Source of the DNA: Azonexus hydrophilus
Lineage (GTDB): Bacteria > Pseudomonadota > Gammaproteobacteria > Burkholderiales > Rhodocyclaceae
Reading direction: 5' to 3'
Assembly: GCF_905120355.1 (NCBI RefSeq)
Contig: NZ_CAJHOB010000009.1
Span: 80,061-144,060, forward strand
DNA: 64,000 nt
The position numbers and the translations under genes were made by a program. How positions within the stretch are numbered: the first letter of the stretch is position 1; every line of letters starts with the position of its first letter. The notes beneath the pieces were generated by a model. The model had not been told where the DNA came from. It searched no databases and was given only the letters and a program-made list of their open reading frames with translations. Shown one piece after another: positions 28,291 to 37,448 of the stretch.

Positions 28291-28542
28291 TTACGCAGCC
28301 GGCTTGGCGTTTTGCTTGACCAGACGAGCGACCGTCGGCGACAGCTGGGCACCGTTGTTGACCCAGTATTCCAGGCGATCGGTGGCGATACGCAGAGTTT
28401 CGGCGGCACCGGAAGCCATCGGGTTGTAGAAACCAATGCGCTCAACCGAACGACCATCGCGACGATTGCGCGAATCGGTAACCACCATGTTGTAGAACGG
28501 ACGCTTCTTGGCGCCACCACGAGCAAGACGAATAACAACCAT
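28291..28542 (-). CDS. rpsP: 30S ribosomal protein S16
   Basis: An 83-aa ribosomal protein with the family N-terminus [20 protein letters not shown] and RIGFYNP. First gene of the rpsP-rimM-trmD-rplS operon, with a near-consensus promoter 37 bases upstream of the ATG. Confidence 0.97.
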   Translation of the reverse strand: MVVIRLARGGAKKRPFYNMVVTDSRNRRDGRSVERIGFYNPMASGAAETLRIATDRLEYWVNNGAQLSPTVARLVKQNAKPAA

Positions 28543-28578
28543 GGGAATGATTTCCTAAGCTGGGAAAAAAGACGTGGG

Positions 28579-28606
28579 ATTATAGCGGTTAAGCAACAAA
28601 AAACAA
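28579..28606 (-). promoter_or_regulatory. sigma-70 promoter for rpsP operon
   Basis: On the minus strand TTGTTT (28606-28601), a 16-bp spacer and a perfect TATAAT (28584-28579) precede rpsP. The leader would be about 30 bases and carries TTAGGA before the ATG. Confidence 0.7.
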
Positions 28607-28676
28607 GCAGCAAACCTGCCATGGACGCAGCCGCGGCGTGCACATTTTTGCCTTTTTTGCTAATCTGCGCCCCACC

Positions 28677-30182
28677 ATGAGCCCCATTTCAAGCGCCCTC
28701 ACCAGCACCGCCGATGATTCCGGCATTGACGACATCCTGCAGTGGCTGGCTGGCGCGCCAGAAATACTCGACGACGCGCATGTCGACAGCTTGTTTGAAC
28801 AACTCACCCTGCTGCGCCAGACCCCCTTGCCAACACCGCAGCGGGTTCGGCTGCTCGACCTCATCTTCCCCCGCATCGAATCGCTGATCGAGCACCAACA
28901 CACCAGCCTGCGCGACCTGCCCCTCCCCATCTCCCGGCGGCTACGGCAACGCATCCGTGCCTTGCTCGATTTGCTGGAAATTTTGGCCCAGGACTATCTC
29001 AACACCTTGGCGCTGCTGTTCGACCCGCTCAATCAACCGCCCACGAATATGGCGCAAACCACGCTGCGCCGGGCAATTTTGTTGCTCATCTGGCAGATAC
29101 AGCTGCACGACCGGATTTCCGCCACCCCCCGCGCCGGCTTGTGGCAGCAATTGCACAGCACCTACCAGTCGGCACGGCGCTTGGCGGTGGAGCGCGCCCC
29201 GGGGCCACAGAACGGCCCGTCAATCGAGCGCATCTACCTCAACGCCCTGTTGCTTGCAGCCATTCAGCCATCTTCCTACACCGCCGAGGAGCTCAGCTTC
29301 GTCGACCATCTGGTCAGGCGCCTCTCACCGCCGCTACGCCTCGAAGACACGCCATGCACTGATGCTGCGGCATGCTTCTGGATTGACCCCGAGCGCGACA
29401 CCCCGGCCACGGCCCTGCTGCGTCGTTCTCCGAGCCCGGAAAGCCGCACCTGGTTTTTCAATAGCAGCGAACTTGCCCGCCTGATTAGCGAACTACGCCA
29501 ATCCCTGCACCAGGGCAACACCCCGGCACAACTCGATTTGCCCGATTTTGCCGCCACCCGCGCCGGACAGGGTGTGCTACGCCGCCTTGAAACCGCCTGG
29601 GGCAACCCCGTCAAACGCAAATTCCCCCGCCGCCGGCAAATCTATCGGGTACGCCTCCACGCCGGCCTCAACACCCTGCACCGCCTGCTCCGCAAAGGAG
29701 AAACAAAGAGCGGCAGCGAATGGATGGTGACCAATGAAAGCCCGGATGGGTATGCCCTGATGCACGTGTCGGGCAGCACATCGACGCTGCGCGTCGGTGA
29801 CATCGTATCGATTCGGCCGCAACAGGCAGCGACGCCGGGAGAAAGCAACTGGCATCTCTGCATCGTCCGCTGGGCCTTGTCTGACAATCCCGAACACATC
29901 GAGATCGGCCTGCAACTGCTCTCCGCCCGCCCCATGCCCGCTCGCGTCATCCGGGCGCAGGCCAAGGAGGACACACAAACTCCAGCACTGCTCCTGCCAG
30001 CCACCCCGGTCCATCCGGAGCAGACCCTGGTGGTTCCCAGCGGCCTGCTGCACGAAGATCTCCGGCATGTGGTGCTGATGATCGAGCAGGGCAACCTGAG
30101 TATCCGCGAAATCCGTACCGGCGCCCTGCGCGAGCAAACCGGCGCCGTAGAAATCTTCACCATCTTTCCCGAAACGCCCTGA
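28677..30182 (+). CDS. PilZ-domain protein with long N-terminal region
   Basis: A 501-aa protein. Residues 1-300 are largely helical, with no signal peptide and no domain I can name. The C-terminal part carries both halves of the canonical c-di-GMP-binding PilZ motif: RxxxR (R320 to R324, RQIYR) and NxSxxG (N353 to G358, NESPDG), followed by a barrel-like strand set with LRVGDIVSIRP. It is therefore a probable c-di-GMP effector. The start ATG lacks a Shine-Dalgarno. Its stop shares a base with the DUF2069 start (TGATG). Confidence 0.75.
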   Translation: MSPISSALTSTADDSGIDDILQWLAGAPEILDDAHVDSLFEQLTLLRQTPLPTPQRVRLLDLIFPRIESLIEHQHTSLRDLPLPISRRLRQRIRALLDLLEILAQDYLNTLALLFDPLNQPPTNMAQTTLRRAILLLIWQIQLHDRISATPRAGLWQQLHSTYQSARRLAVERAPGPQNGPSIERIYLNALLLAAIQPSSYTAEELSFVDHLVRRLSPPLRLEDTPCTDAAACFWIDPERDTPATALLRRSPSPESRTWFFNSSELARLISELRQSLHQGNTPAQLDLPDFAATRAGQGVLRRLETAWGNPVKRKFPRRRQIYRVRLHAGLNTLHRLLRKGETKSGSEWMVTNESPDGYALMHVSGSTSTLRVGDIVSIRPQQAATPGESNWHLCIVRWALSDNPEHIEIGLQLLSARPMPARVIRAQAKEDTQTPALLLPATPVHPEQTLVVPSGLLHEDLRHVVLMIEQGNLSIREIRTGALREQTGAVEIFTIFPETP

Positions 30183-30529
30183 TGCTCACCGCCGACCGCC
30201 TGCGCTACCTGACCTGCGCTACGCTGACTGCATTGATTTTCCTCTGCATCTTCTGGGAAGGCTGGCTCGCCCCCTTACGCCCCGGCGGCTCCTGGCTGAT
30301 CCTCAAGGGAGCCATCCTGCTGGCGCCGCTGTTCGGTCTCCTGCGTGGCAAACGCTACACCTACAAATGGTTGTCCCTGCTGATCCAGTTCTATCTGCTG
30401 GAAGGTCTGGTACGCGGCACCAGCGACAGCGGCCTGACCCAAACCCTGGCCATCGCGGAAACCCTGCTGGCTCTCGTCATTTTCATCTGCTGCATCGCCT
30501 TTGTCAGGCAGACGCGCCAAACCGCTTAA
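30182..30529 (+). CDS. DUF2069 family membrane protein
   Basis: A 115-aa inner-membrane protein with four hydrophobic segments (about 10-27, 38-53, 62-75, 90-107) and the family pattern FWEGWLAPLRPGGSWLILK and GKRYTYKWLSLLIQFYLLEG across the loops. Function unknown. Coupled to the PilZ gene (one-base overlap) and convergent with pssA, overlapping its stop by four bases. Confidence 0.85.
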   Translation: MLTADRLRYLTCATLTALIFLCIFWEGWLAPLRPGGSWLILKGAILLAPLFGLLRGKRYTYKWLSLLIQFYLLEGLVRGTSDSGLTQTLAIAETLLALVIFICCIAFVRQTRQTA

Positions 30530-31281
30530 GCGCTGCTTTTACCCCGGACCAGACCGATTGCCGCCAGTACGTAGCCAGACAGACAATAAACGACAAAGAA
30601 AGAAAACAGGGCAATCTCGGGACTGTAGGCCACCAGAGCAAAGCCCAGGGCGATCGCGGCAATCACGAAAAAAGGCACGCTTTTCTTGAGATTCACATCC
30701 TTGAAGCTGTAATAGCGGATGTTGGAAATCATGGTCAATCCGGCAAAGATGGTCAGCACACACGCCAGCCAGCGTACGTCATAACCTGAGACATCCGCCA
30801 ACAGCATCACCCAAACCAGACCGGCAACCAGTGCAGCCGCAGCGGGTGAAGGCAAACCCTGGAAAAACCGTTTGTCGACCACTTCCAGCGTTGTATTGAA
30901 CCGCGCCAGCCGCAAAGCCGCCCCAGCACAGTAGATGAAGGCGGCAATCCAGCCCAGGCGCCCCAGATCCTTCAGGGCCCATTCATACATCACCAAGGCA
31001 GGCGCCACACCAAAGCTGACCATATCGGAAAGGGAGTCATATTCGGCCCCAAACGCCGATTGCGTGTTGGTCAGACGCGCCACCCGACCGTCCAACCCAT
31101 CCAGAACCATGGCAATGAAAATCGCCATGGCCGCACGCTCGAAATCTCCTTGCATCCCCTGGACGATGGCAAAAAATCCGGCGAACAGGGCCGCCGTCGT
31201 AAACAGATTCGGCAGGACATAAATGCCCCGGCGTTTGACTTCAGGATTGAACAAGGATTTGCGAGGTTTGAGTTCTGTCAT
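30526..31281 (-). CDS. pssA: CDP-diacylglycerol-serine O-phosphatidyltransferase
   Basis: A 251-aa inner-membrane enzyme making phosphatidylserine. The CDP-alcohol phosphotransferase signature is present: D-G-L-D-G-R-V-A-R, then G-x3-D-x3-D in GAEYDSLSD, near residues 61-83. Around seven to eight hydrophobic segments follow. The N-terminus KRRGIYVLPNLFT is typical of the type II enzyme. It is downstream of ilvC on the same strand, an order often seen in betaproteobacteria. Confidence 0.94.
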   Translation of the reverse strand: MTELKPRKSLFNPEVKRRGIYVLPNLFTTAALFAGFFAIVQGMQGDFERAAMAIFIAMVLDGLDGRVARLTNTQSAFGAEYDSLSDMVSFGVAPALVMYEWALKDLGRLGWIAAFIYCAGAALRLARFNTTLEVVDKRFFQGLPSPAAAALVAGLVWVMLLADVSGYDVRWLACVLTIFAGLTMISNIRYYSFKDVNLKKSVPFFVIAAIALGFALVAYSPEIALFSFFVVYCLSGYVLAAIGLVRGKSSA

Positions 31282-31312
31282 GCGAGAGGCAACAAGTCAC
31301 GGTAAAACCGCA

Positions 31313-31338
31313 GGCGATTAGGATACACCGCAATCGCC
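31313..31338. repeat. 7-bp inverted repeat upstream of pssA
   Basis: GGCGATT and AATCGCC are separated by 12 bases in the ilvC-pssA gap (31282-31406). It may be an RNA hairpin in the pssA leader. Confidence 0.35.
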
Positions 31339-31353
31339 CAGTACAGAGACAAC

Positions 31354-31383
31354 GCGGGCGGTGCAGTTACCCACACCGCCCGC
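31354..31383 (-). terminator. hairpin after ilvC, possible weak terminator
   Basis: A perfect 10-bp GC-rich stem (GCGGGCGGTG and its complement) with a 10-base loop lies 23 bases after the ilvC stop. No T-run follows on the minus strand, so it may be a processing or pausing hairpin or a 3'-end protector, with read-through into pssA. Confidence 0.35.
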
Positions 31384-31406
31384 GGCGAAGAAAAAGCAGG
31401 TGTAGA

Positions 31407-32447
<1,041 letters not shown>

Positions 32448-32939
32448 TTAGACTTTGAGAATGCGATCGCCACGGCCGATGCCACAAACACCGGTGCGAA
32501 CGGTTTCGAGAATCAAGCCGCCATCAAGCGCAGCAATGAAGGCATCGAGCTTGGTGCTGTCGCCAGTGAGCTCAATGACATAGGTCGTTTCGGTCACGTC
32601 GATGATACGGCCACGGAAAATGTCGGTCATGCGCTTCATCTCTTCACGGTCCTTGCCGGTGGCACGCACCTTGATCATCATCAGCTCACGCTCGACGTGT
32701 GCAGCTTCCGACAGATCGACGACCTTGACCACATCAACCAGCTTGTTCAGCTGCTTGGTGATCTGCTCGACGACATCGTCCGAGCCAACTGTCAGGATGG
32801 TCATGCGCGAGAGCGATTCGTCCTCGGTCGGCGCCACGGTAAGTGACTCGATGTTGTAGCCACGCGCCGAAAACAGGCCGGAAACACGGGACAGTGCACC
32901 GGCTTCGTTTTCGATCAGGATGGAAATAATGTGTCGCAT
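32448..32939 (-). CDS. ilvN: acetolactate synthase small subunit
   Basis: A 163-aa regulatory subunit. The N-terminal ACT domain reads RHIISILIENEAGALSRVSGLFSARGYNIESL (family pattern, split), giving branched-chain amino-acid feedback. The C-terminal ALS_ss domain covers about 80-160. The chosen ATG has GGGGAAAG upstream; a GTG 18 bases earlier is in frame. It lies 18 bases after ilvB. Confidence 0.95.
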   Translation of the reverse strand: MRHIISILIENEAGALSRVSGLFSARGYNIESLTVAPTEDESLSRMTILTVGSDDVVEQITKQLNKLVDVVKVVDLSEAAHVERELMMIKVRATGKDREEMKRMTDIFRGRIIDVTETTYVIELTGDSTKLDAFIAALDGGLILETVRTGVCGIGRGDRILKV

Positions 32940-32957
32940 AGTATTTTCTTTCCCCAC

Positions 32958-34658
32958 TTACAGTTCTTCGGCCAGGATCATTTCGGTCAGACCCTTGCCG
33001 GCCGCCACCATGGGGAAGACGTTGGCGCCCGGATCAATGATGAAGTCCATGAACACGAGATCGTTCTTGTGTTCGGTGAAGGCCTTCTGCAGCGCCGGCA
33101 CCACGTCTTCGGGCTTCTCGATGCGCATGCCGACGTGCCCGTAGGCTTCTGCCAGCTTGACGAAATCCGGCAGTGAAGACACATAGGACTGCGAATAGCG
33201 CTTCGAATAGAACATTTCCTGCCACTGGCGCACCATGCCCAGCATGCCGTTGTTCAGGTTGATGATTTTCACCGGCAGTTCGTATTGTTTGCAGGTGGAC
33301 ATTTCCTGAATGCACATCTGAATCGAGCCCTCGCCGGTAATGCAAGCGACCGGCGCCCCCGGATTGGCCATCAGCACGCCCATGCCGTACGGCAGGCCGA
33401 CACCCATGGTGCCCAGACCGCCTGAATTGATCCAGCGGCGCGGCTTGTCAAACTTGTAGTACTGCGCCGCGAACATCTGGTGCTGCCCCACATCGGAAGT
33501 GATGAAGGCTTCGCCGGCGGTCACTTCGTACAGTTTTTCCACCACGTACTGCGGCATGATGTGATTGCTCTGACGATAAGCCAGCGAATTGCGGCCACGC
33601 CAGGTATCGATCTGTTTCCACCAGTCCGCAACTTCCGGATCGGTCTTGCAGCCGGTATCAAGCAGCTTGAGCATTTCGTCGAGCACGTCGGCAACATTGC
33701 CGACGATGGGCACATCCACCTTGACCCGTTTGGAAATGGACGACGGATCGACGTCGATATGAATGATGCGCCGCTGTTCGCTGCCAAAATGCTCCGGGTT
33801 ACCGATCACGCGGTCATCGAAGCGAGCGCCCACTGCCAGGATCACGTCGGCGTAGTGCATGGCGTTATTGGCTTCGAACGTGCCATGCATACCCAGCATG
33901 CCGACGAACTGGCGATCAGTGGCCGGATAGGCACCAAGCCCCATCAGCGTGTTGGTCACCGGGAAGTCGAGCTTTTTTGCCAGCCGCGTCAACTGCTCGG
34001 CCGCATCGGACAGGATCACCCCACCGCCAGCATAAATGATCGGCCGCTTGGCTTCCTGCAGAACCTGGACGGCTTTCTTGATCTGCCCCAGATGGCCTTT
34101 GACCACCGGATTGTAGGAGCGCATCTGGATCGTCTTCGGGTACTCGAACTCGCACATCTGGGCGGTGACATCCTTCGGAATATCCACCACCACCGGCCCC
34201 GGGCGGCCGGTCGCCGCAATGTGGAAGGCCTTCTTGATGGTCAGCGCCAGATCCTTGACATCCTTGACCAGGAAATTGTGCTTGACGCACGGGCGGGTGA
34301 TGCCCACCGTGTCACATTCCTGGAAAGCATCCTGGCCGATGTAGCTGGTCGGCACCTGGCCGCACAGCACGACCATCGGAATCGAGTCCATGTAGGCGGT
34401 GGCGATACCGGTCACCGTGTTGGTCACCCCCGGGCCGGACGTCACCAGCGCGACGCCAACGCGCTGCGAGGAACGCGAGTACGCATCCGCCGCATGGACT
34501 GCCGCCTGTTCATGGCGCACCAGAACGTGTTTGATGAGATCCTGCTTGAAGAGTGCGTCGTAGATATGCAGCACGGACCCGCCCGGGTAGCCGAACACGC
34601 AGTCCACCTTCTCTTCCTGCAAGCACTTGATTACAATTTCCGCACCGCTGATCATCAT
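32958..34658 (-). CDS. ilvB: acetolactate synthase large subunit
   Basis: A 566-aa thiamine-diphosphate enzyme making acetolactate or acetohydroxybutyrate. The catalytic glutamate region is VDCVFGYPGGSVLHIYDAL, the FAD-binding middle domain spans about 190-330, and the ThDP motif is GEGSIQMCIQEMSTC...NLNN in the C-terminal domain. I chose the ATG at 34658; an in-frame TTG 12 bases upstream is possible. First gene of ilvBNC. Confidence 0.96.
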   Translation of the reverse strand: MMISGAEIVIKCLQEEKVDCVFGYPGGSVLHIYDALFKQDLIKHVLVRHEQAAVHAADAYSRSSQRVGVALVTSGPGVTNTVTGIATAYMDSIPMVVLCGQVPTSYIGQDAFQECDTVGITRPCVKHNFLVKDVKDLALTIKKAFHIAATGRPGPVVVDIPKDVTAQMCEFEYPKTIQMRSYNPVVKGHLGQIKKAVQVLQEAKRPIIYAGGGVILSDAAEQLTRLAKKLDFPVTNTLMGLGAYPATDRQFVGMLGMHGTFEANNAMHYADVILAVGARFDDRVIGNPEHFGSEQRRIIHIDVDPSSISKRVKVDVPIVGNVADVLDEMLKLLDTGCKTDPEVADWWKQIDTWRGRNSLAYRQSNHIMPQYVVEKLYEVTAGEAFITSDVGQHQMFAAQYYKFDKPRRWINSGGLGTMGVGLPYGMGVLMANPGAPVACITGEGSIQMCIQEMSTCKQYELPVKIINLNNGMLGMVRQWQEMFYSKRYSQSYVSSLPDFVKLAEAYGHVGMRIEKPEDVVPALQKAFTEHKNDLVFMDFIIDPGANVFPMVAAGKGLTEMILAEEL

Positions 34659-34694
34659 GCTCGAGCCCAAAAGCTGTTAGCCTAAAAGGGTGTA

Positions 34695-34723
34695 ACCTTA
34701 ATCGACACCCCCGAAGCGGTCAA
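34695..34723 (-). promoter_or_regulatory. possible sigma-70 promoter for ilvBNC
   Basis: On the minus strand TTGACC (34723-34718), a 17-bp spacer and TAAGGT (34700-34695) lie 37 bases before ilvB. The -10 is a weak match. I saw no leader-peptide attenuator with runs of Leu, Val or Ile codons in the short leader. Confidence 0.35.
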
Positions 34724-34778
34724 GATTCTCCCGGATAAAAGTCCGCTTTTTCCCGCACCGCAACATTTTTCCCACACC

Positions 34779-35243
34779 ATGATCCAAGACCCTTCCAGCA
34801 TCGGCCGCCGGCTGGGTGCCATGCTCTATGAAAGCCTGGTCATCTTCGCCCTTTTGATCGCCTTTTTCCTGTTTCCGCAGATCATTTTTCAGGCCTTTGG
34901 CTGGCAACCCAGCGGCCGCCTGCAGTGGCTGCACGTTTTCCTTGTGCTCATGGTCTATTTCGTCTGGTGCTGGCTGCACGGTGGCCAGACCTTACCGATG
35001 AAAACATGGAAACTACGCATTGAAAGTGCCGATGGAACATCGCTGCGCCCGCTCCAGGCCATGCTGCGCTACATGGCCTGCTGGCCCAGCATCGTGCTGG
35101 GCGGCATCGGCATCATCTGGGCACTGTTTGACCGCGAAGGCCAGTTTCTGCACGACCGTATCGCGGGCACCCGTATTGCCAGGCCACCCGACTCAGCGCC
35201 GCTCAACCCACCAGATGAGCGTCCCCGCCGCCAGAAGAAATAG
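34779..35243 (+). CDS. RDD family membrane protein
   Basis: A 154-aa inner-membrane protein. The RDD signature starts at GRRLGAMLYESLVIFALLIAF, with hydrophobic segments at about 17-40, 50-66 and 90-112. QTLPMKTWKLRIE is the typical central loop, and FDREGQFLHDRIAGTRI the C-terminal signature. Function unknown. Its last 51 bases overlap the convergent lptG gene. Confidence 0.88.
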   Translation: MIQDPSSIGRRLGAMLYESLVIFALLIAFFLFPQIIFQAFGWQPSGRLQWLHVFLVLMVYFVWCWLHGGQTLPMKTWKLRIESADGTSLRPLQAMLRYMACWPSIVLGGIGIIWALFDREGQFLHDRIAGTRIARPPDSAPLNPPDERPRRQKK

Positions 35244-36284
35244 CGCCGAAGGCGCCAGCGCGCTGGCAAAGGGCGGCCAGGAGTTGATGATGCCAAGATT
35301 GGAGAAGAGCCCATTCAAGGCATAGAAAGCAATACCGAGCATGACACCACCAAAGATCTTCAGGCTGACCCCCCCCACGCGATCATGCGTATAGCCGAAC
35401 GGCAGCGCCAGCGTCACCATCACCAGCGCAGCCAGCGGGTAAAAGAGCTTCTTCCAGATGGCAATTTCGTAGCGCCCGGTGTTTTGTTTGTTGTTCGACA
35501 GATGCCGGGTATAGCCGAACAGGTCGTACAAGGACATGCGCTCCGGCGCCACCATCAGCACGGAGAGCAGGTCAGGCGTGATCGACGACGGCCAGAGCTC
35601 CTCTTCCTGACGCTCCACCCGTGCCGATTCGCCCTCCAGCACGGTCCTCACCACCTGCTGCATCCGCCAGCCGGAAGCTGCCTCACTGTAGCTGGCGGCT
35701 TTGGCCTCGAGCACGCTCTGCAAGGCTTTGTCTTCAGCAAAACGGTAGATGCGAATATCTTCCAGATAGGCAGGATCGAGCGGATTACGCACATTGATGA
35801 ACTGATTGCCATCCTTGATCCAGATCCCGCTCATGAAACCCTGCTGCGCGAACGGCTTGTCCAGCGCCCCGGATTTGAGCCGCTGTTCCAGGCGATCGGT
35901 CCACGGCACAACCACTTCACCGAGCAGGAAAGTTGCGAGGGCCAGCAGTCCCGCCACGCGGTAAAGCGTCAACAGGAGACTGCGCGTAGACAACCCGGAG
36001 GCGCGCAGCACCGTTATTTCCGAGTGGCGCGCCAGGGTCGCCAGAGCGTACAGGGTACCGATCAGGCAGGCCACCGGCAGCAATTCATAGATCAGCCCGG
36101 GCATCGACAGTAACACGGCCAGCACGGCCACACCGGCACCGTAGCGATCACGCCCGACCCCCCGCAGCTCCTCGATGAAATCAAAGAAGGCAAACAAGGC
36201 GATGAAGGCCAGCAACACCAACCCCACCGCAGCGAGGGTTTCGCGCACCAGATAGCGCTGGTAAATCTTCCGGGCCAGCCTCAT
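35193..36284 (-). CDS. lptG: LPS export permease LptG
   Basis: A 363-aa inner-membrane subunit of the LptB2FG transporter, which extracts lipopolysaccharide. It has six membrane segments with a large periplasmic jellyroll between segments 3 and 4. The N-terminus KIYQRYLVRETLAAVGLVLL and the coupling region around RHSEITVLRASGLS are family features. It overlaps lptF by four bases (ATGA). Confidence 0.95.
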   Translation of the reverse strand: MRLARKIYQRYLVRETLAAVGLVLLAFIALFAFFDFIEELRGVGRDRYGAGVAVLAVLLSMPGLIYELLPVACLIGTLYALATLARHSEITVLRASGLSTRSLLLTLYRVAGLLALATFLLGEVVVPWTDRLEQRLKSGALDKPFAQQGFMSGIWIKDGNQFINVRNPLDPAYLEDIRIYRFAEDKALQSVLEAKAASYSEAASGWRMQQVVRTVLEGESARVERQEEELWPSSITPDLLSVLMVAPERMSLYDLFGYTRHLSNNKQNTGRYEIAIWKKLFYPLAALVMVTLALPFGYTHDRVGGVSLKIFGGVMLGIAFYALNGLFSNLGIINSWPPFASALAPSALFLLAAGTLIWWVERR

Positions 36285-37363
36285 GACACCTTCCTCCGCC
36301 AGCGCAACCCACCCGCCTGGCGCGCATAGAACAGAAGAAGCAGTGGCAGCAGCATCAGGACGTGCGGCAGGAACATGCCTACGGCAAACGGCAATTTGCC
36401 TTTCATGACCCAGGTCTGCGCAATCGACATCACGTTGCTGTAAATGGCGTAAATGATGATTGCAATCAACAAATTGGCCGACCTTCCGGCGCGTGGATTG
36501 ACATACGCGAGCGGTATCGCCATCAATACCAATATCAAGGCTGAAACCGGTACGGCAATACGATAGACCACTTCGCTGCGCATGATCGGATCATCCATCT
36601 GGATCAACTCGAGGAAGGGAATCCGACCCGGGGCACGGCGTGTCTGCGGGGTGTCACCATCTTCGGTGCGCACGGCATAACGCTCGAAATCCATCACCCG
36701 GAAGGCCGGCGTCCCCGGCTCGACTTCATAGCGACGCCCCTGCTCCAGCACCAGAAAACGTTCGCCGCCAGCCAGGGTTTCCTGATGACCGCGCTCCGAC
36801 ATCACCACCCCCAGCTTGCCTTCCAGCATCGAGGCGACAAACACGGTACCTATCCTGCCACTCTGATCATCGAGATTTTCGATGAAATAGACCTGCTGTC
36901 CGTCACGGATTTCACGAAACGCTCCCGGCGTCACCATCGACAACTCGGAACGCACGGACATGGTCGCCTGGTATGTCGCCTGCGCCTGCGTCGCCCAGGG
37001 CGACAGCACCATGGAAAGGGCAGCAATGACCAGGAGAATCGGCAGCGAAAAGCGGATCACCGGACCAATCCAGCGCTGCAAGGGCATGCCGCTGGCGAAC
37101 CAGACCACCATTTCCGAATCGCGGTACATCCGCGACAAGGACAGCAATACTGCAATGAACAGCGTGAGCGTCAGCAGCATCGGCATATAGCGGGTCGCGG
37201 CGAAGGTCAACATCGCCAGCACGCCCTCCGGGGCGAGCTTGCCCAACGCCGCATCCTTCAATAAGCGGATGAGCTGGACAGAAAGAACGACCGCCAGCAA
37301 TACCACGATGGTAGCGGCCGCCGCCTGGGCAAATTCACGCCGCGCGGCGCGCTCGTAGATCAT
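36281..37363 (-). CDS. lptF: LPS export permease LptF
   Basis: A 360-aa partner permease of LptG. It has six membrane segments and a periplasmic jellyroll (about 130-255). MYRDSEMVVWFASGM is the typical coupling-helix region, and AIPLAYVNPRAGRSANLL precedes the last helices. The start at MIYERAARREF matches the family; a longer in-frame ORF would run into the divergent pepA gene. Confidence 0.95.
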   Translation of the reverse strand: MIYERAARREFAQAAAATIVVLLAVVLSVQLIRLLKDAALGKLAPEGVLAMLTFAATRYMPMLLTLTLFIAVLLSLSRMYRDSEMVVWFASGMPLQRWIGPVIRFSLPILLVIAALSMVLSPWATQAQATYQATMSVRSELSMVTPGAFREIRDGQQVYFIENLDDQSGRIGTVFVASMLEGKLGVVMSERGHQETLAGGERFLVLEQGRRYEVEPGTPAFRVMDFERYAVRTEDGDTPQTRRAPGRIPFLELIQMDDPIMRSEVVYRIAVPVSALILVLMAIPLAYVNPRAGRSANLLIAIIIYAIYSNVMSIAQTWVMKGKLPFAVGMFLPHVLMLLPLLLLFYARQAGGLRWRRKVS

Positions 37364-37366
37364 GCT

Positions 37367-37396
37367 TTGACGAAACTTTAAGAATGCGTGGATAAT
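37367..37396 (+). promoter_or_regulatory. sigma-70 promoter for pepA
   Basis: TTGACG (37367-37372), an 18-bp spacer and GATAAT (37391-37396) lie 52 bases before the pepA GTG, in the 85-bp gap shared with lptF. Confidence 0.55.
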
Positions 37397-37448
37397 CGGC
37401 CGCTTGTCCGCCGATAGAACGGTCGGCCCTTGCACACAGGAGCAGCGC

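Noticed and set aside
32939..34700. A leader-peptide attenuator upstream of ilvB
   Set aside because: The leader is too short, and no run of Leu, Val or Ile codons is present.
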